NCBI GenBank assembly: GCA_937914785.1
Contig: CALGIV010000204.1
Location: 1 to 25,573, forward strand
Origin: an uncultured Eubacteriaceae bacterium
GTDB taxonomy: Bacteria; Bacillota; Clostridia; Eubacteriales; UBA1433
Length of the DNA stretch: 25,573 bases
Direction of reading: 5' to 3'
The stretch's first letter is position 1, and the number at the start of each line of letters is the position of its first letter. A program made the position numbers and the translations under genes. Positions 7,413-14,545 of this stretch are shown here, in pieces. Below the pieces are notes generated by a model. That model did no database searches and was not told where the DNA came from. It saw only the letters and a program-made list of their open reading frames with translations.

Positions 7413-8957
7413 TTAATTTCTTGTCAGTAAACTTTTACCCGTCATTTCAGCAGGCTTTTTTAAATCCATAATATCTAAAATTGTCGGCGCAAGATCTGCC
7501 AGTCTGCCGCCTTCGGCCAACGCAGCCTTTTTATCCGCTCCAACATAACAAAGCCAGACTTTATGGCGCGTATTCGCCGTAAACGGCGTCTTGCCGTCTT
7601 CATCGAGCATTTTCTCCGCATTTCCATGATCCGCCGTGATCAAAATGTGATAACCCACTTTCCGCGCGGCACGTACAGCCTTGCCGACACACTCATCGAC
7701 TGTTTCAACAGCGCGCACTGCAGCCTCATAAATACCGGTATGACCGACCATATCGCAATTGGCATAATTGAGCACGATCAAATCATAACAATCTTCGGCG
7801 ACCTTGTCCAACAGCGTTTTCGTGACCTCATAAGCGCTCATCTCCGGCTTCATATCATATGTTTGCACTTTCGGAGAAGGGATTAAAATGCGATCTTCCC
7901 CTTCGTATATCTCTTCGACACCACCATTTAAAAAATAAGTCACATGCGCGTATTTCTCCGTTTCCGCGATACGAAGTTGCTTCAATCCCTGCGCACTCAA
8001 ATAGCTTCCCAGCGTATTTTTAATCTCTTCCGGTTCAAAGGCAATTGTAACATCCTGAAATGCCGCATCATATTCCGTCATACAGACATAATGCAGAGAC
8101 AATTCCTTCGTCTCAAAAGCCTTAAAAGCCGGCTGTGTAAGCGCATCCGTCAATTCCCGTGCACGATCCGGTCGAAAGTTATAGAAGATAACGGAATCGC
8201 TCTCCTTGATACGGGCCGGCTCTTGCTGTTCTTCACAGATGATGACCGGGATGATAAACTCATCCGTAATATCCTTTTTATACGATTCAGTAATTGCCTT
8301 CAACGCACTGCTGCACCGTGGGCCACCGCCGTAAACCAGCGCATCATAAGCCAGTTTGAGACGCTCATATCGCTTGTCGCGGTCCATCGCGTAAAACCGT
8401 CCCATCACAGAAGCAATTTTCCCGGCGCCAATGTTTTGCATAAACCGTTCCAGCTCGTCTGCATAAACCAAGCCGCTTTTGGGCGGCGTATCGCGGCCGT
8501 CCATAAAACAATGGACATAGATGTTTTCGACGCCATAATTCTTTGCCGCATTCAACAGTGCCTGCAGGTGTGTGATATGGCTGTGAACGCCGCCATCGCT
8601 TAAAAGGCCCATCAGGTGCAAGGCGGTATTATTCTGTACTGCGTTTTCAAAAGCCGCCAAAATAGCCTTGTTTTCAAAAAATCCACCGCTTTTAATCGCA
8701 TTGGATATGCGGCTTAAATCCTGATAGACGATGCGCCCTGCGCCGATGTTTAAATGTCCAACCTCGCTATTGCCCATTTGGCCTTCGGGCAGACCCACGG
8801 CCTCTCCATACGATACGATCTTCACCGTCGGATTCCTGCTGAACAATTTATCCAGCTGTGGCGTCGACGCATTGCTGATCGCATTGCCAATTCCTTCCTC
8901 TCCGATCCCGAAGCCATCCAGAATCATCAGCAATACCTTATCTTTTATCTTACTCAT
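7413..8957 (-). CDS. gpmI: 2,3-bisphosphoglycerate-independent phosphoglycerate mutase
   Basis: The 514-residue enzyme is the usual family length and interconverts 3- and 2-phosphoglycerate. Visible active-site blocks are ILDGFG near residue 13, MGNSEVGH with the phospho-accepting Ser near 62, FMDGRDTPP near 153, YAMDRDKRYER, the metal site CDMVGHTG and TADHGNAEKM near 445. One conserved element differs. Where the family reads TAHTTNPVP, with the His as a metal ligand, this protein reads TANTRHKVW, so Asn replaces His and a new His lies three residues later. The ATG overlaps the tpiA stop by eight bases, which indicates coupled translation. About 95 bases separate it from the secG promoter region, and I see no terminator between them. 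Confidence 0.96.
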   Translation of the reverse strand: MSKIKDKVLLMILDGFGIGEEGIGNAISNASTPQLDKLFSRNPTVKIVSYGEAVGLPEGQMGNSEVGHLNIGAGRIVYQDLSRISNAIKSGGFFENKAILAAFENAVQNNTALHLMGLLSDGGVHSHITHLQALLNAAKNYGVENIYVHCFMDGRDTPPKSGLVYADELERFMQNIGAGKIASVMGRFYAMDRDKRYERLKLAYDALVYGGGPRCSSALKAITESYKKDITDEFIIPVIICEEQQEPARIKESDSVIFYNFRPDRARELTDALTQPAFKAFETKELSLHYVCMTEYDAAFQDVTIAFEPEEIKNTLGSYLSAQGLKQLRIAETEKYAHVTYFLNGGVEEIYEGEDRILIPSPKVQTYDMKPEMSAYEVTKTLLDKVAEDCYDLIVLNYANCDMVGHTGIYEAAVRAVETVDECVGKAVRAARKVGYHILITADHGNAEKMLDEDGKTPFTANTRHKVWLCYVGADKKAALAEGGRLADLAPTILDIMDLKKPAEMTGKSLLTRN

Positions 8958-9693
8958 AGTTGACTACTTGTACAAATGACGGTTTCAAACTTGCGCCGCC
9001 AACCAGTCCGCCATCAATATTCGGCATTGACATCAACGATTTGGCGTTCTTTTCATTTACGCTTCCGCCGTATAAAATACTGATCTCTTCGCTGACGTCC
9101 CCATACAGCTCGCAAAGCACCTGACGAATAAAGGCGCACATTTCTTCCGCCTGTTCGTCGGTCGCCGTCACGCCGGTGCCAATCGCCCAGATCGGCTCAT
9201 ACGCAACGATGACTTTCTTTGCATCTGCCGCCGCAATGCCGGCAAATCCACCCACAATTTGTGTGCGAATGACCTCTTTTAAAACGCCTTCCTCCCGCTG
9301 CTGCAAGGTCTCGCCGCAGCACATAATTGGATTTAATCCAACTTCAAGGGCACGGCGCACTTTTTTGTTTACGCCCTCGTCCGTTTCATTATAATAACTG
9401 CGACGCTCAGAATGACCGATAATAACATATGTAACACCGGCTTCGAGCAACATTTCCGCCGATATTTCGCCCGTATAAGCACCACTCGCCTCGTAATGCA
9501 TATTCTGCGCGCCGATCTGAATATCCGTTCCTTTTACCGCCTCAACAGCCGCTAAAATATCCGTATACGGCACGCAAAACAGCACTACTTTGTCAAGACC
9601 GCCAAGCTCTGCCTTGACGTCCTTTAAAAATGACGCCGTTTGGTCTGCCGTAAAGTTCATCTTCCAGTTTCCAGCTATAATTTCTCTTCTCAT
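8950..9693 (-). CDS. tpiA: Triosephosphate isomerase
   Basis: The 247-residue protein is of normal length. It shows NWKMN with the substrate-binding Lys near residue 11, IIGHSERR with the catalytic His near 95, YEPIWAIGTG with the catalytic Glu near 165, and the phosphate-binding YGGSV. It interconverts dihydroxyacetone phosphate and glyceraldehyde 3-phosphate. The ATG at 9693 has AGGAG nine bases upstream; a TTG six bases earlier would be too close to that site. It lies 22 bases after the TIM-barrel gene and overlaps gpmI by eight bases, within the glycolytic operon. Confidence 0.97.
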   Translation of the reverse strand: MRREIIAGNWKMNFTADQTASFLKDVKAELGGLDKVVLFCVPYTDILAAVEAVKGTDIQIGAQNMHYEASGAYTGEISAEMLLEAGVTYVIIGHSERRSYYNETDEGVNKKVRRALEVGLNPIMCCGETLQQREEGVLKEVIRTQIVGGFAGIAAADAKKVIVAYEPIWAIGTGVTATDEQAEEMCAFIRQVLCELYGDVSEEISILYGGSVNEKNAKSLMSMPNIDGGLVGGASLKPSFVQVVNYE

Positions 9694-9715
9694 AATCAAC
9701 GACTCCTTTTTAAAC

Positions 9716-10633
9716 TCAATCCTCCAGCAACGCCCAAGCGCGATTCAAAACGCGTTTTGCATTCGCGACAACCAAATCCGGCTCCTCATCCTGCCAGGGT
9801 TTTACCTCAAATGACAAGACGTATGGATTCTCTGCATTAAAGAAACCTTCATTTTTCAATACGCGCAAAAAGTTCAACACTTGCTGAACGTCGTTACTGC
9901 CGCCCGGAAAACCGAAGCGCTGGTGTTCATCGCCATAGCCCGTTGCATTTGGATCCTCACACACTGTATTGCCTATATGAAAATGCGTCAAATACGGTCG
10001 CAGTGTACGCACGACAAATTCCGGCGTCTCATACGTCATTGGAATATGGCTCAAATCAATGAGCAGACCAAAATTATTATGCGTCGTGCGCATATCCGAT
10101 GCAAATCGGGCCGCGAGCGGTGCCGGCCCGATCAGCGATGCTTTTGCGATGTCATAATCAAAAACTTCCAGCTCAATAAAAATGTTTTTCTCTTTTGCAT
10201 AATCACAGAGGTTCCGCGTCGTTTTCAACAACTGTATATACGCCTGTTCTTTTGTCTCTTCCTGCCATTTACCCGCAAGAAACGCTACGCCCTTACCGCC
10301 AAGTTGCGCCGCCTGATCGACTGCCATTTTCAGTTGATCTTCCGCCTTCTGCCGCTCGGCTTCCTCCAAATGATTGGCATTCATTCCCGTGCCCAACAGC
10401 ATCGGCTGCGCACCGAATGCAACATCAAGATGCGAGATCTCCAGCATTTTAGCCGCTTCGGCACGCAGAGCGTCATCCTTTATCCAAGTCACTTCAATCG
10501 CATCAAAATATTCGTCACAAGCCACTTTTCGAATGGCTTCTAAAATTTCCCTGCCCTCTCCTTTGGCTATGGCAGGGTATGCCATAAAACTGATCAATCC
10601 TACTTTAAAATACTTATGAATGGACTCCCGCAT
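9716..10633 (-). CDS. Xylose-isomerase-like TIM-barrel (AP endonuclease 2 family) sugar-phosphate isomerase/epimerase
   Basis: The 305-residue protein belongs by pattern to the AP_endonuc_2/xylose-isomerase-like barrels, which include hydroxypyruvate isomerase, tagatose epimerases and IolE/IolI. Likely metal ligands are the Glu in FIELEVFD, the Asp in LLIDLSHIP, the His in LTHFHIGN and the Glu in VLSFEVKPW. This is the Glu-Asp-His-Glu set of the family. A flexible loop ATGYGDEHQRFGFPGG precedes the last strand. The ATG at 10633 is chosen because AGGAGG lies six bases upstream; a GTG one codon earlier is too close. It sits 11 bases after pgk and 22 before tpiA, so it is co-expressed with glycolysis. 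The actual substrate is unknown. Confidence 0.82.
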   Translation of the reverse strand: MRESIHKYFKVGLISFMAYPAIAKGEGREILEAIRKVACDEYFDAIEVTWIKDDALRAEAAKMLEISHLDVAFGAQPMLLGTGMNANHLEEAERQKAEDQLKMAVDQAAQLGGKGVAFLAGKWQEETKEQAYIQLLKTTRNLCDYAKEKNIFIELEVFDYDIAKASLIGPAPLAARFASDMRTTHNNFGLLIDLSHIPMTYETPEFVVRTLRPYLTHFHIGNTVCEDPNATGYGDEHQRFGFPGGSNDVQQVLNFLRVLKNEGFFNAENPYVLSFEVKPWQDEEPDLVVANAKRVLNRAWALLED

Positions 10634-10644
10634 CACACGCCTCC

Positions 10645-11838
10645 TTATTTATCACTTACAGCTGCAATCCCCGGCAGCTCTTTTCCTTCAAGATACTCCA
10701 GCGACGCGCCGCCGCCGGTAGATACGTGACTGATTTCTTTTTCGCAGCCAAGTTTTTTAACCGCCGCAGCGCTGTCTCCGCCGCCAACAATAGAAAAACA
10801 ATCGCTGCTTGCCAGCGCCTGGGCAATCTTTAACGTGCCTTCTGCGAAGTGATCAAACTCAAAGACCCCCATCGGCCCGTTCCAGACGACCGTTTTGATG
10901 TCCTTGAGCTCTTCGACAAACATTTTAATCGTCTTCGGCCCAATATCCAGCCCCATTTCATCCGCGCCGATTTTATCAATCTCGCGCACGACATATTCTG
11001 CCGTATCTTCAAATGCTTTCGCCGCCTTCACATCGCGAGGCAACAAAAAACGCATCCCCTTTTGCTCTGCTTTTTTCAAAATATCTTTCGCCAGATCCAA
11101 CTTATCCTCTTCGACTTTCGATATGCCGGTTTCATAACCCTGTGCCCGCAGGAACGTAAAAGCCATCGCGCCGCCGATTAAAATTTTGTCTACCTTTTCA
11201 ATCAAGTGCGTGATGATACCGATCTTATCGCTGACCTTCGCACCACCTAAAATTGCCGCAACAGGACGCACGGGATCATCGATCGCCTTGCTCAAAGTGC
11301 GAACCTCTTTTTCCATTAAAAATCCCAATACCCCTTCCAAATAATCACACACTCCAACGTTTGACGAATGCACCCTGTGCGCCGTACCGAATGCATCATT
11401 GACGAAGATATCGGCAAATGAAGCCAATTCCTTCGCATATTCTCCGGCGTTCTTCGTCTCTTCCGCGCGATATCGCGTATTTTGCAGCAGCATCAGACGC
11501 GCCTGTCCATTTTTAAGCTGCTCCGCCACTCTCTGTGCTTTTTTACCCGTCACCGTGTCATCATCGGCAAAAAGCACCGCTTCGCTCAATAACTCCGCCA
11601 GCTTTTCCGCCACCGGCGCGAGCGAGACTTCCGGCTTCGGCTCTCCCTTCGGCCTGCCCATATGCGAACACAGCACGATTTTGCCGCCGTCATCCAGAAT
11701 ATAACGCAGCGTCGGCAGTGTAGAGACGATGCGCGTATCATCTACTACGACACCGTCTTTCATCGGCACATTATAATCTACGCGCACCAGCGCGGTTTTT
11801 CCTTGAAATGAAACATCTTCGACTGTCTTTTTACTCAC
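10645..11838 (-). CDS. pgk: Phosphoglycerate kinase
   Basis: The 397-residue enzyme, of usual length, transfers the acyl phosphate of 1,3-bisphosphoglycerate to ADP. It shows RVDYNVPM near residue 20, HMGRPKG near 60, LLQNTRYRAEE, FVNDAFGTAHR near 150, ILGGAKVSDKI near 195 and the nucleotide loop GGGDSAAAVKKLG near 355. The start is GTG, with GGAGG eleven bases upstream, a slightly long spacing. That ribosome site lies directly after the terminator at 11857-11886, so expression depends on read-through from gap or on processing. The next gene follows after 11 bases. Confidence 0.97.
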   Translation of the reverse strand: MSKKTVEDVSFQGKTALVRVDYNVPMKDGVVVDDTRIVSTLPTLRYILDDGGKIVLCSHMGRPKGEPKPEVSLAPVAEKLAELLSEAVLFADDDTVTGKKAQRVAEQLKNGQARLMLLQNTRYRAEETKNAGEYAKELASFADIFVNDAFGTAHRVHSSNVGVCDYLEGVLGFLMEKEVRTLSKAIDDPVRPVAAILGGAKVSDKIGIITHLIEKVDKILIGGAMAFTFLRAQGYETGISKVEEDKLDLAKDILKKAEQKGMRFLLPRDVKAAKAFEDTAEYVVREIDKIGADEMGLDIGPKTIKMFVEELKDIKTVVWNGPMGVFEFDHFAEGTLKIAQALASSDCFSIVGGGDSAAAVKKLGCEKEISHVSTGGGASLEYLEGKELPGIAAVSDK

Positions 11839-11856
11839 TTGATCAGTTACCTCCCT

Positions 11857-11886
11857 AAAAAATCAGGAAGGTAACCCTTCCCGATT
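11857..11886 (-). terminator. Intrinsic terminator between gap and pgk
   Basis: On the minus strand AATCGGGAAGG (11876-11886) pairs with CCTTCCTGATT (11861-11871). This is eleven pairs, including one G-T, around a four-base loop, and the stem runs into six T (11857-11862). The pgk ribosome site begins one base after the T-run. It should give gap more transcript than the downstream genes. Confidence 0.8.
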
Positions 11887-11910
11887 TATCTATTCGCTTA
11901 AGCGCGTTTC

Positions 11911-12912
11911 TTATAATTGAGTCGCTACATATTTGGCAAGACGCACCATCTGAGCTGTGTAACCCATCTCGTTATCATACCAGATCAGTACCTTGACCAT
12001 TTGCTTGCCGCCTGATTCCAAAACGCTCGTCGCCTTGGCATCAAATACCCCACCGGCCATACTGCCGATCACATCGGAAGAAACGATTTCCTCTTCCGTA
12101 TATTCCAGCGTTTCATTTGCTGCCGCTTTGATCGCCGCATTGATTTCATCTACCGTAACCTTCTTTTTCAATTCAAGCACCAGATCGACGAGCGAACCGG
12201 TAATCGTCGGCACACGCAACGCAATGCCGTCGAGCTTGCCGTTTAATTCCGGAATAACTTTACCAACCGCCGCAGCAGCGCCGGTCGTCGTCGGCACAAT
12301 ATTGGCCGCAGCGGCACGCGCACGCCTGAAATCCTTATTATGAGAGTTGTCCAACAACCTCTGGTCCGTCGTATAAGCATGCACCGTACTCATCAGCCCG
12401 GCCTCAATGCCAAACTTATCATTGAGCACTTTGGCTGCCGGCGCCAGACAATTCGTCGTACAACTTGCGCCGCTAATGACCTGTTCACTGCCGTCAAGGA
12501 TGTCGTGATTGATATTATAGACTACCATTTTAACACCCTCGCCTTTTGCAGGTGCCGAAATAATTACCTTCTTTGCGCCGGCCTGAACGTGCTGCATTGC
12601 TTTTTCATATGTGTTGAATTTACCCGTAGATTCAATTACGATATCGGCTCCAACCTGCCCCCAGGGAATCTTCGTCGCTTCCGTTTCAGTAAAAACTTTG
12701 ATTTTTTTGCCATCGACGATCAGATAATCACCGTCATATGCAATCTCTCTGTCGTATCGGCCCTGCGCCGTATCATATTTTAAGAGATATGCGATGGTCT
12801 TTGTCGTCCTCGTGTTAATCGCAACGATATCAAAATCATCGTTATCAAACATCAGGCGAAAAGCCAACCGTCCGATTCGGCCAAATCCGTTAATTCCTAC
12901 TTTTACAGGCAT
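11911..12912 (-). CDS. gap: Glyceraldehyde-3-phosphate dehydrogenase with atypical cofactor-site residues
   Basis: The 333-residue enzyme starts MPVKVGINGFGRIGR and carries the catalytic motif SGASCTTNCLAP near residue 152, the His-containing STVHAYTTDQ and the C-terminal WYDNEMGYTAQMV. It oxidises and phosphorylates glyceraldehyde 3-phosphate. The ATG at 12912 has GAGGAGG eight bases upstream; a reading extended to 12972 runs into the promoter. Two NAD-selecting features are missing. The Asp after the second strand (AIND in NAD enzymes) is Thr34 (AINTRTT), and the Leu-Pro pair of the S-loop is Asn-Ser (LLDNSHNKD). Photosynthetic NADP-using enzymes have Ser at the Pro position. No CggR-type regulator gene is adjacent. 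The gene is first in the glycolytic block. Confidence 0.95.
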   Translation of the reverse strand: MPVKVGINGFGRIGRLAFRLMFDNDDFDIVAINTRTTKTIAYLLKYDTAQGRYDREIAYDGDYLIVDGKKIKVFTETEATKIPWGQVGADIVIESTGKFNTYEKAMQHVQAGAKKVIISAPAKGEGVKMVVYNINHDILDGSEQVISGASCTTNCLAPAAKVLNDKFGIEAGLMSTVHAYTTDQRLLDNSHNKDFRRARAAAANIVPTTTGAAAAVGKVIPELNGKLDGIALRVPTITGSLVDLVLELKKKVTVDEINAAIKAAANETLEYTEEEIVSSDVIGSMAGGVFDAKATSVLESGGKQMVKVLIWYDNEMGYTAQMVRLAKYVATQL

Positions 12913-12946
12913 TAAAGTTTCCTCCTCTATAACAACTGATTTTATT

Positions 12947-12966
12947 ATTATAACGCTTACATTATA
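12947..12966 (-). promoter_or_regulatory. gap promoter region with cre-like operator
   Basis: On the minus strand two TATAAT boxes occur 14 bases apart (12961-12966 and 12947-12952), each without a strong -35. Between and overlapping them, TTATAACGCTTACA (12948-12961, plus-strand reading) matches the CcpA cre consensus TGWAANCGNTNWCA at 10 of 11 fixed positions on the other strand. Binding there would cover the start region. Confidence 0.55.
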
Positions 12967-13008
12967 ACCCAACTTCTTCCTTTTTAAAAGACGTTGGGCA
13001 AAATAATT

Positions 13009-14067
13009 TTAGGTTCTGCTGAATTTTCCTTCAAAAATGCTGTAATCAAATGTAGAAAAGCTGCGTTCGTCACGCGGGATAACGATCGGCGTGCCGTCCT
13101 GAAACATCAAAACCAACTTGTCCAACTGCTCGCGGACGCTTTTATCTACAGAAGCGGCAAGCTGAAATTTATAAGCATTTTGATCAATGCCCACATAACG
13201 CAAATCCGTGCTGATCAGCGTTTCCCCTTCGTCTGACTGCGCAAGATATTCCGCCGTCATATTCAAAACATATTCCACGCTGGATGCATATTCTTTATTG
13301 ACAATACAAGCTAAAGAACTGCTTTCCTGACTGTAAGTATAGACATTGGCGTTTAAGACTTTCATATTTTTCTCTCCGGCCAATTCGATCAGCCGTGAGG
13401 TCGGCGCAGCCGCTGATGTATAAAACACATCGACATCCGCTTCTTCAAAGCCGGCAATAACACCCTCCGCCGTCGTGATGTCTTCATAAGCATTCGTGTA
13501 TTGCTCGACGACAACTATTTCAGGATCTACGGCCTGAACGCCGGCCTTAAACCCGTAATGATATTCCACATCGATTCCCGCAAAAGAGCTCACCAATCCA
13601 ACCACACCCGTTTCAGTCATAAGCGCCGCCATCACGCCGCAGTAAAAAGCGGCCTGCTCCTCGCTGAAAACGACACTGAACACATTCGATGCGTTGGATA
13701 TATAATCGATCGTACCGAAAAGCTGGTCGGCATACTCCTGCGATACCACATCCACGGCTTTACCCGTCGTATATCCGGCACATAAAATCAAGTCATATTC
13801 TCCGGAATCTGCAAGTTCTCTTAACGTCGGCACCTGCTCTTCCTGCGTCATCGGCTGCACAATCTTTACACTGACATTGCCGCCGCTGAATGTCGACAGC
13901 GTATTTCTGATCTGCTCATTCATCCCGCCTTTTTCATTGAACCGGGTTGTATTCGTCATAAAAACCACACGCAACGTTGGCTCACTGACATTGCCACAAG
14001 ATGTGCTTGAAAACGCCAGTACCACCAGAAATAAGATCACCCAAATATGCTTTACTATTTTTTTCAT
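13009..14067 (-). CDS. BMP family substrate-binding lipoprotein
   Basis: The roughly 352-residue protein starts MKKIVKHIWVILFLVVLAFS and has a signal peptide ending at a Cys near residue 24 (SSTSC). The Cys and its small neighbours fit lipid attachment, although the usual Leu at -3 is Ser. The mature part resembles the BMP/PnrA family of nucleoside-type binding proteins, with RFNEKGGMNEQIRNTL, DLILCAGYTTGKAV, AAFYCGVMAAL, YHYGFKAGVQAV and a VDVFYTSAAAPTSRL block. The ATG at 14067 has GGGAAG five bases upstream. No ABC ATPase or permease is next to it, so the partner lies elsewhere or it acts as a receptor alone. It has its own promoter, and downstream is gap with no T-run terminator. Confidence 0.85.
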   Translation of the reverse strand: MKKIVKHIWVILFLVVLAFSSTSCGNVSEPTLRVVFMTNTTRFNEKGGMNEQIRNTLSTFSGGNVSVKIVQPMTQEEQVPTLRELADSGEYDLILCAGYTTGKAVDVVSQEYADQLFGTIDYISNASNVFSVVFSEEQAAFYCGVMAALMTETGVVGLVSSFAGIDVEYHYGFKAGVQAVDPEIVVVEQYTNAYEDITTAEGVIAGFEEADVDVFYTSAAAPTSRLIELAGEKNMKVLNANVYTYSQESSSLACIVNKEYASSVEYVLNMTAEYLAQSDEGETLISTDLRYVGIDQNAYKFQLAASVDKSVREQLDKLVLMFQDGTPIVIPRDERSFSTFDYSIFEGKFSRT

Positions 14068-14106
14068 TTTAACTTCCCTGCTTTTTTTGTTGTTTAAACA
14101 TATAAT

Positions 14107-14135
14107 ATCATACAAATTTTCGCGCTCTTTTGCAA
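14107..14135 (-). promoter_or_regulatory. Promoter of the BMP lipoprotein gene
   Basis: On the minus strand TTGCAA (14130-14135), a 17-base spacer and TATGAT (14107-14112) form a good promoter about 40 bases upstream of the start codon, directly after the ireB terminator. Confidence 0.78.
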
Positions 14136-14143
14136 GCGATAAT

Positions 14144-14168
14144 AAAAAAGCTGCGTTAAAAACGCAGC
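14144..14168 (-). terminator. Intrinsic terminator after ireB
   Basis: On the minus strand GCTGCGTT (14161-14168) and AACGCAGC (14150-14157) form a perfect eight-base stem with a three-base loop, followed by TTTTTTATT. It ends the alaS-ireB transcripts. Confidence 0.9.
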
Positions 14169-14223
14169 CTATTATTTTGATGCAACAAAAGAAATAAGAG
14201 CAACTGACTCATAACTGAACTTG

Positions 14224-14484
14224 TCAATCCTCCAGCAATGTTAGATACGCTTTTACAAATTCCTCAATCAACTCGTCGCGCTCTACTTTACGGATTAGTG
14301 AACGCGCGCCTTTATGAGAAGTAATATAAGTAGGATCCCCGCTCATGATATAACCTAACAATTGATTGATTGGATTATAACCCTTTTCTACGAGCGCAAT
14401 ATTTACTTCTTTAATAATATCCTGGATTGCTTTTTCCCTGTCGGAGCTGATTGAAAAACGTACAGTATTGTTATCGTCCATCAT
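14224..14484 (-). CDS. IreB family regulatory phosphoprotein (UPF0297)
   Basis: The 86-residue protein, MMDDNNTVRFSISSDREK onward, has the conserved YNPINQLLGYIMSGDPTYIT and ARSLIRKVERDELIEEFV blocks of the UPF0297/IreB family and the usual length. In Enterococcus, IreB is a substrate of the Ser/Thr kinase IreK and lowers cephalosporin resistance; its N-terminal Thr residues are phosphorylated. One Thr is present here near residue 7. The start has GGGAGG seven bases upstream. In many Bacillota this gene follows alaS and precedes ruvX. Here it follows alaS by 61 bases but is closed by a terminator, so ruvX is not in the unit. A regulatory role in this organism is inferred from the family. Confidence 0.9.
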   Translation of the reverse strand: MMDDNNTVRFSISSDREKAIQDIIKEVNIALVEKGYNPINQLLGYIMSGDPTYITSHKGARSLIRKVERDELIEEFVKAYLTLLED

Positions 14485-14513
14485 GAATGCGCCTCCCTTG
14501 TTTCCTTTTTCGT

Positions 14514-14541
14514 ATTATAGCATAAAATTGTTCATTTTCAC
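14514..14541 (-). promoter_or_regulatory. Extended -10 promoter of the ireB-family gene
   Basis: On the minus strand TGCTATAAT (14514-14522) is a full extended -10, with GTGAAA as a weak -35 at 16 bases. It lies in the 61-base gap between alaS and the small gene, which allows separate expression. Confidence 0.6.
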
Positions 14542-14545
14542 ACAT

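Noticed and set aside
7944..8603. 219-codon plus-strand open frame
   Set aside because: It lies wholly antisense to gpmI, has no ribosome site and gives a low-complexity translation with no family likeness.
9881..10543. 220-codon plus-strand open frame
   Set aside because: Antisense shadow of the TIM-barrel gene, which has ribosome site, motifs and operon context.
12968..12997. Inverted repeat CCCAAC...GTTGGG as terminator of the BMP gene
   Set aside because: No T-run on the minus strand and an interior mismatch; it overlaps the gap promoter region, so an operator is equally possible.
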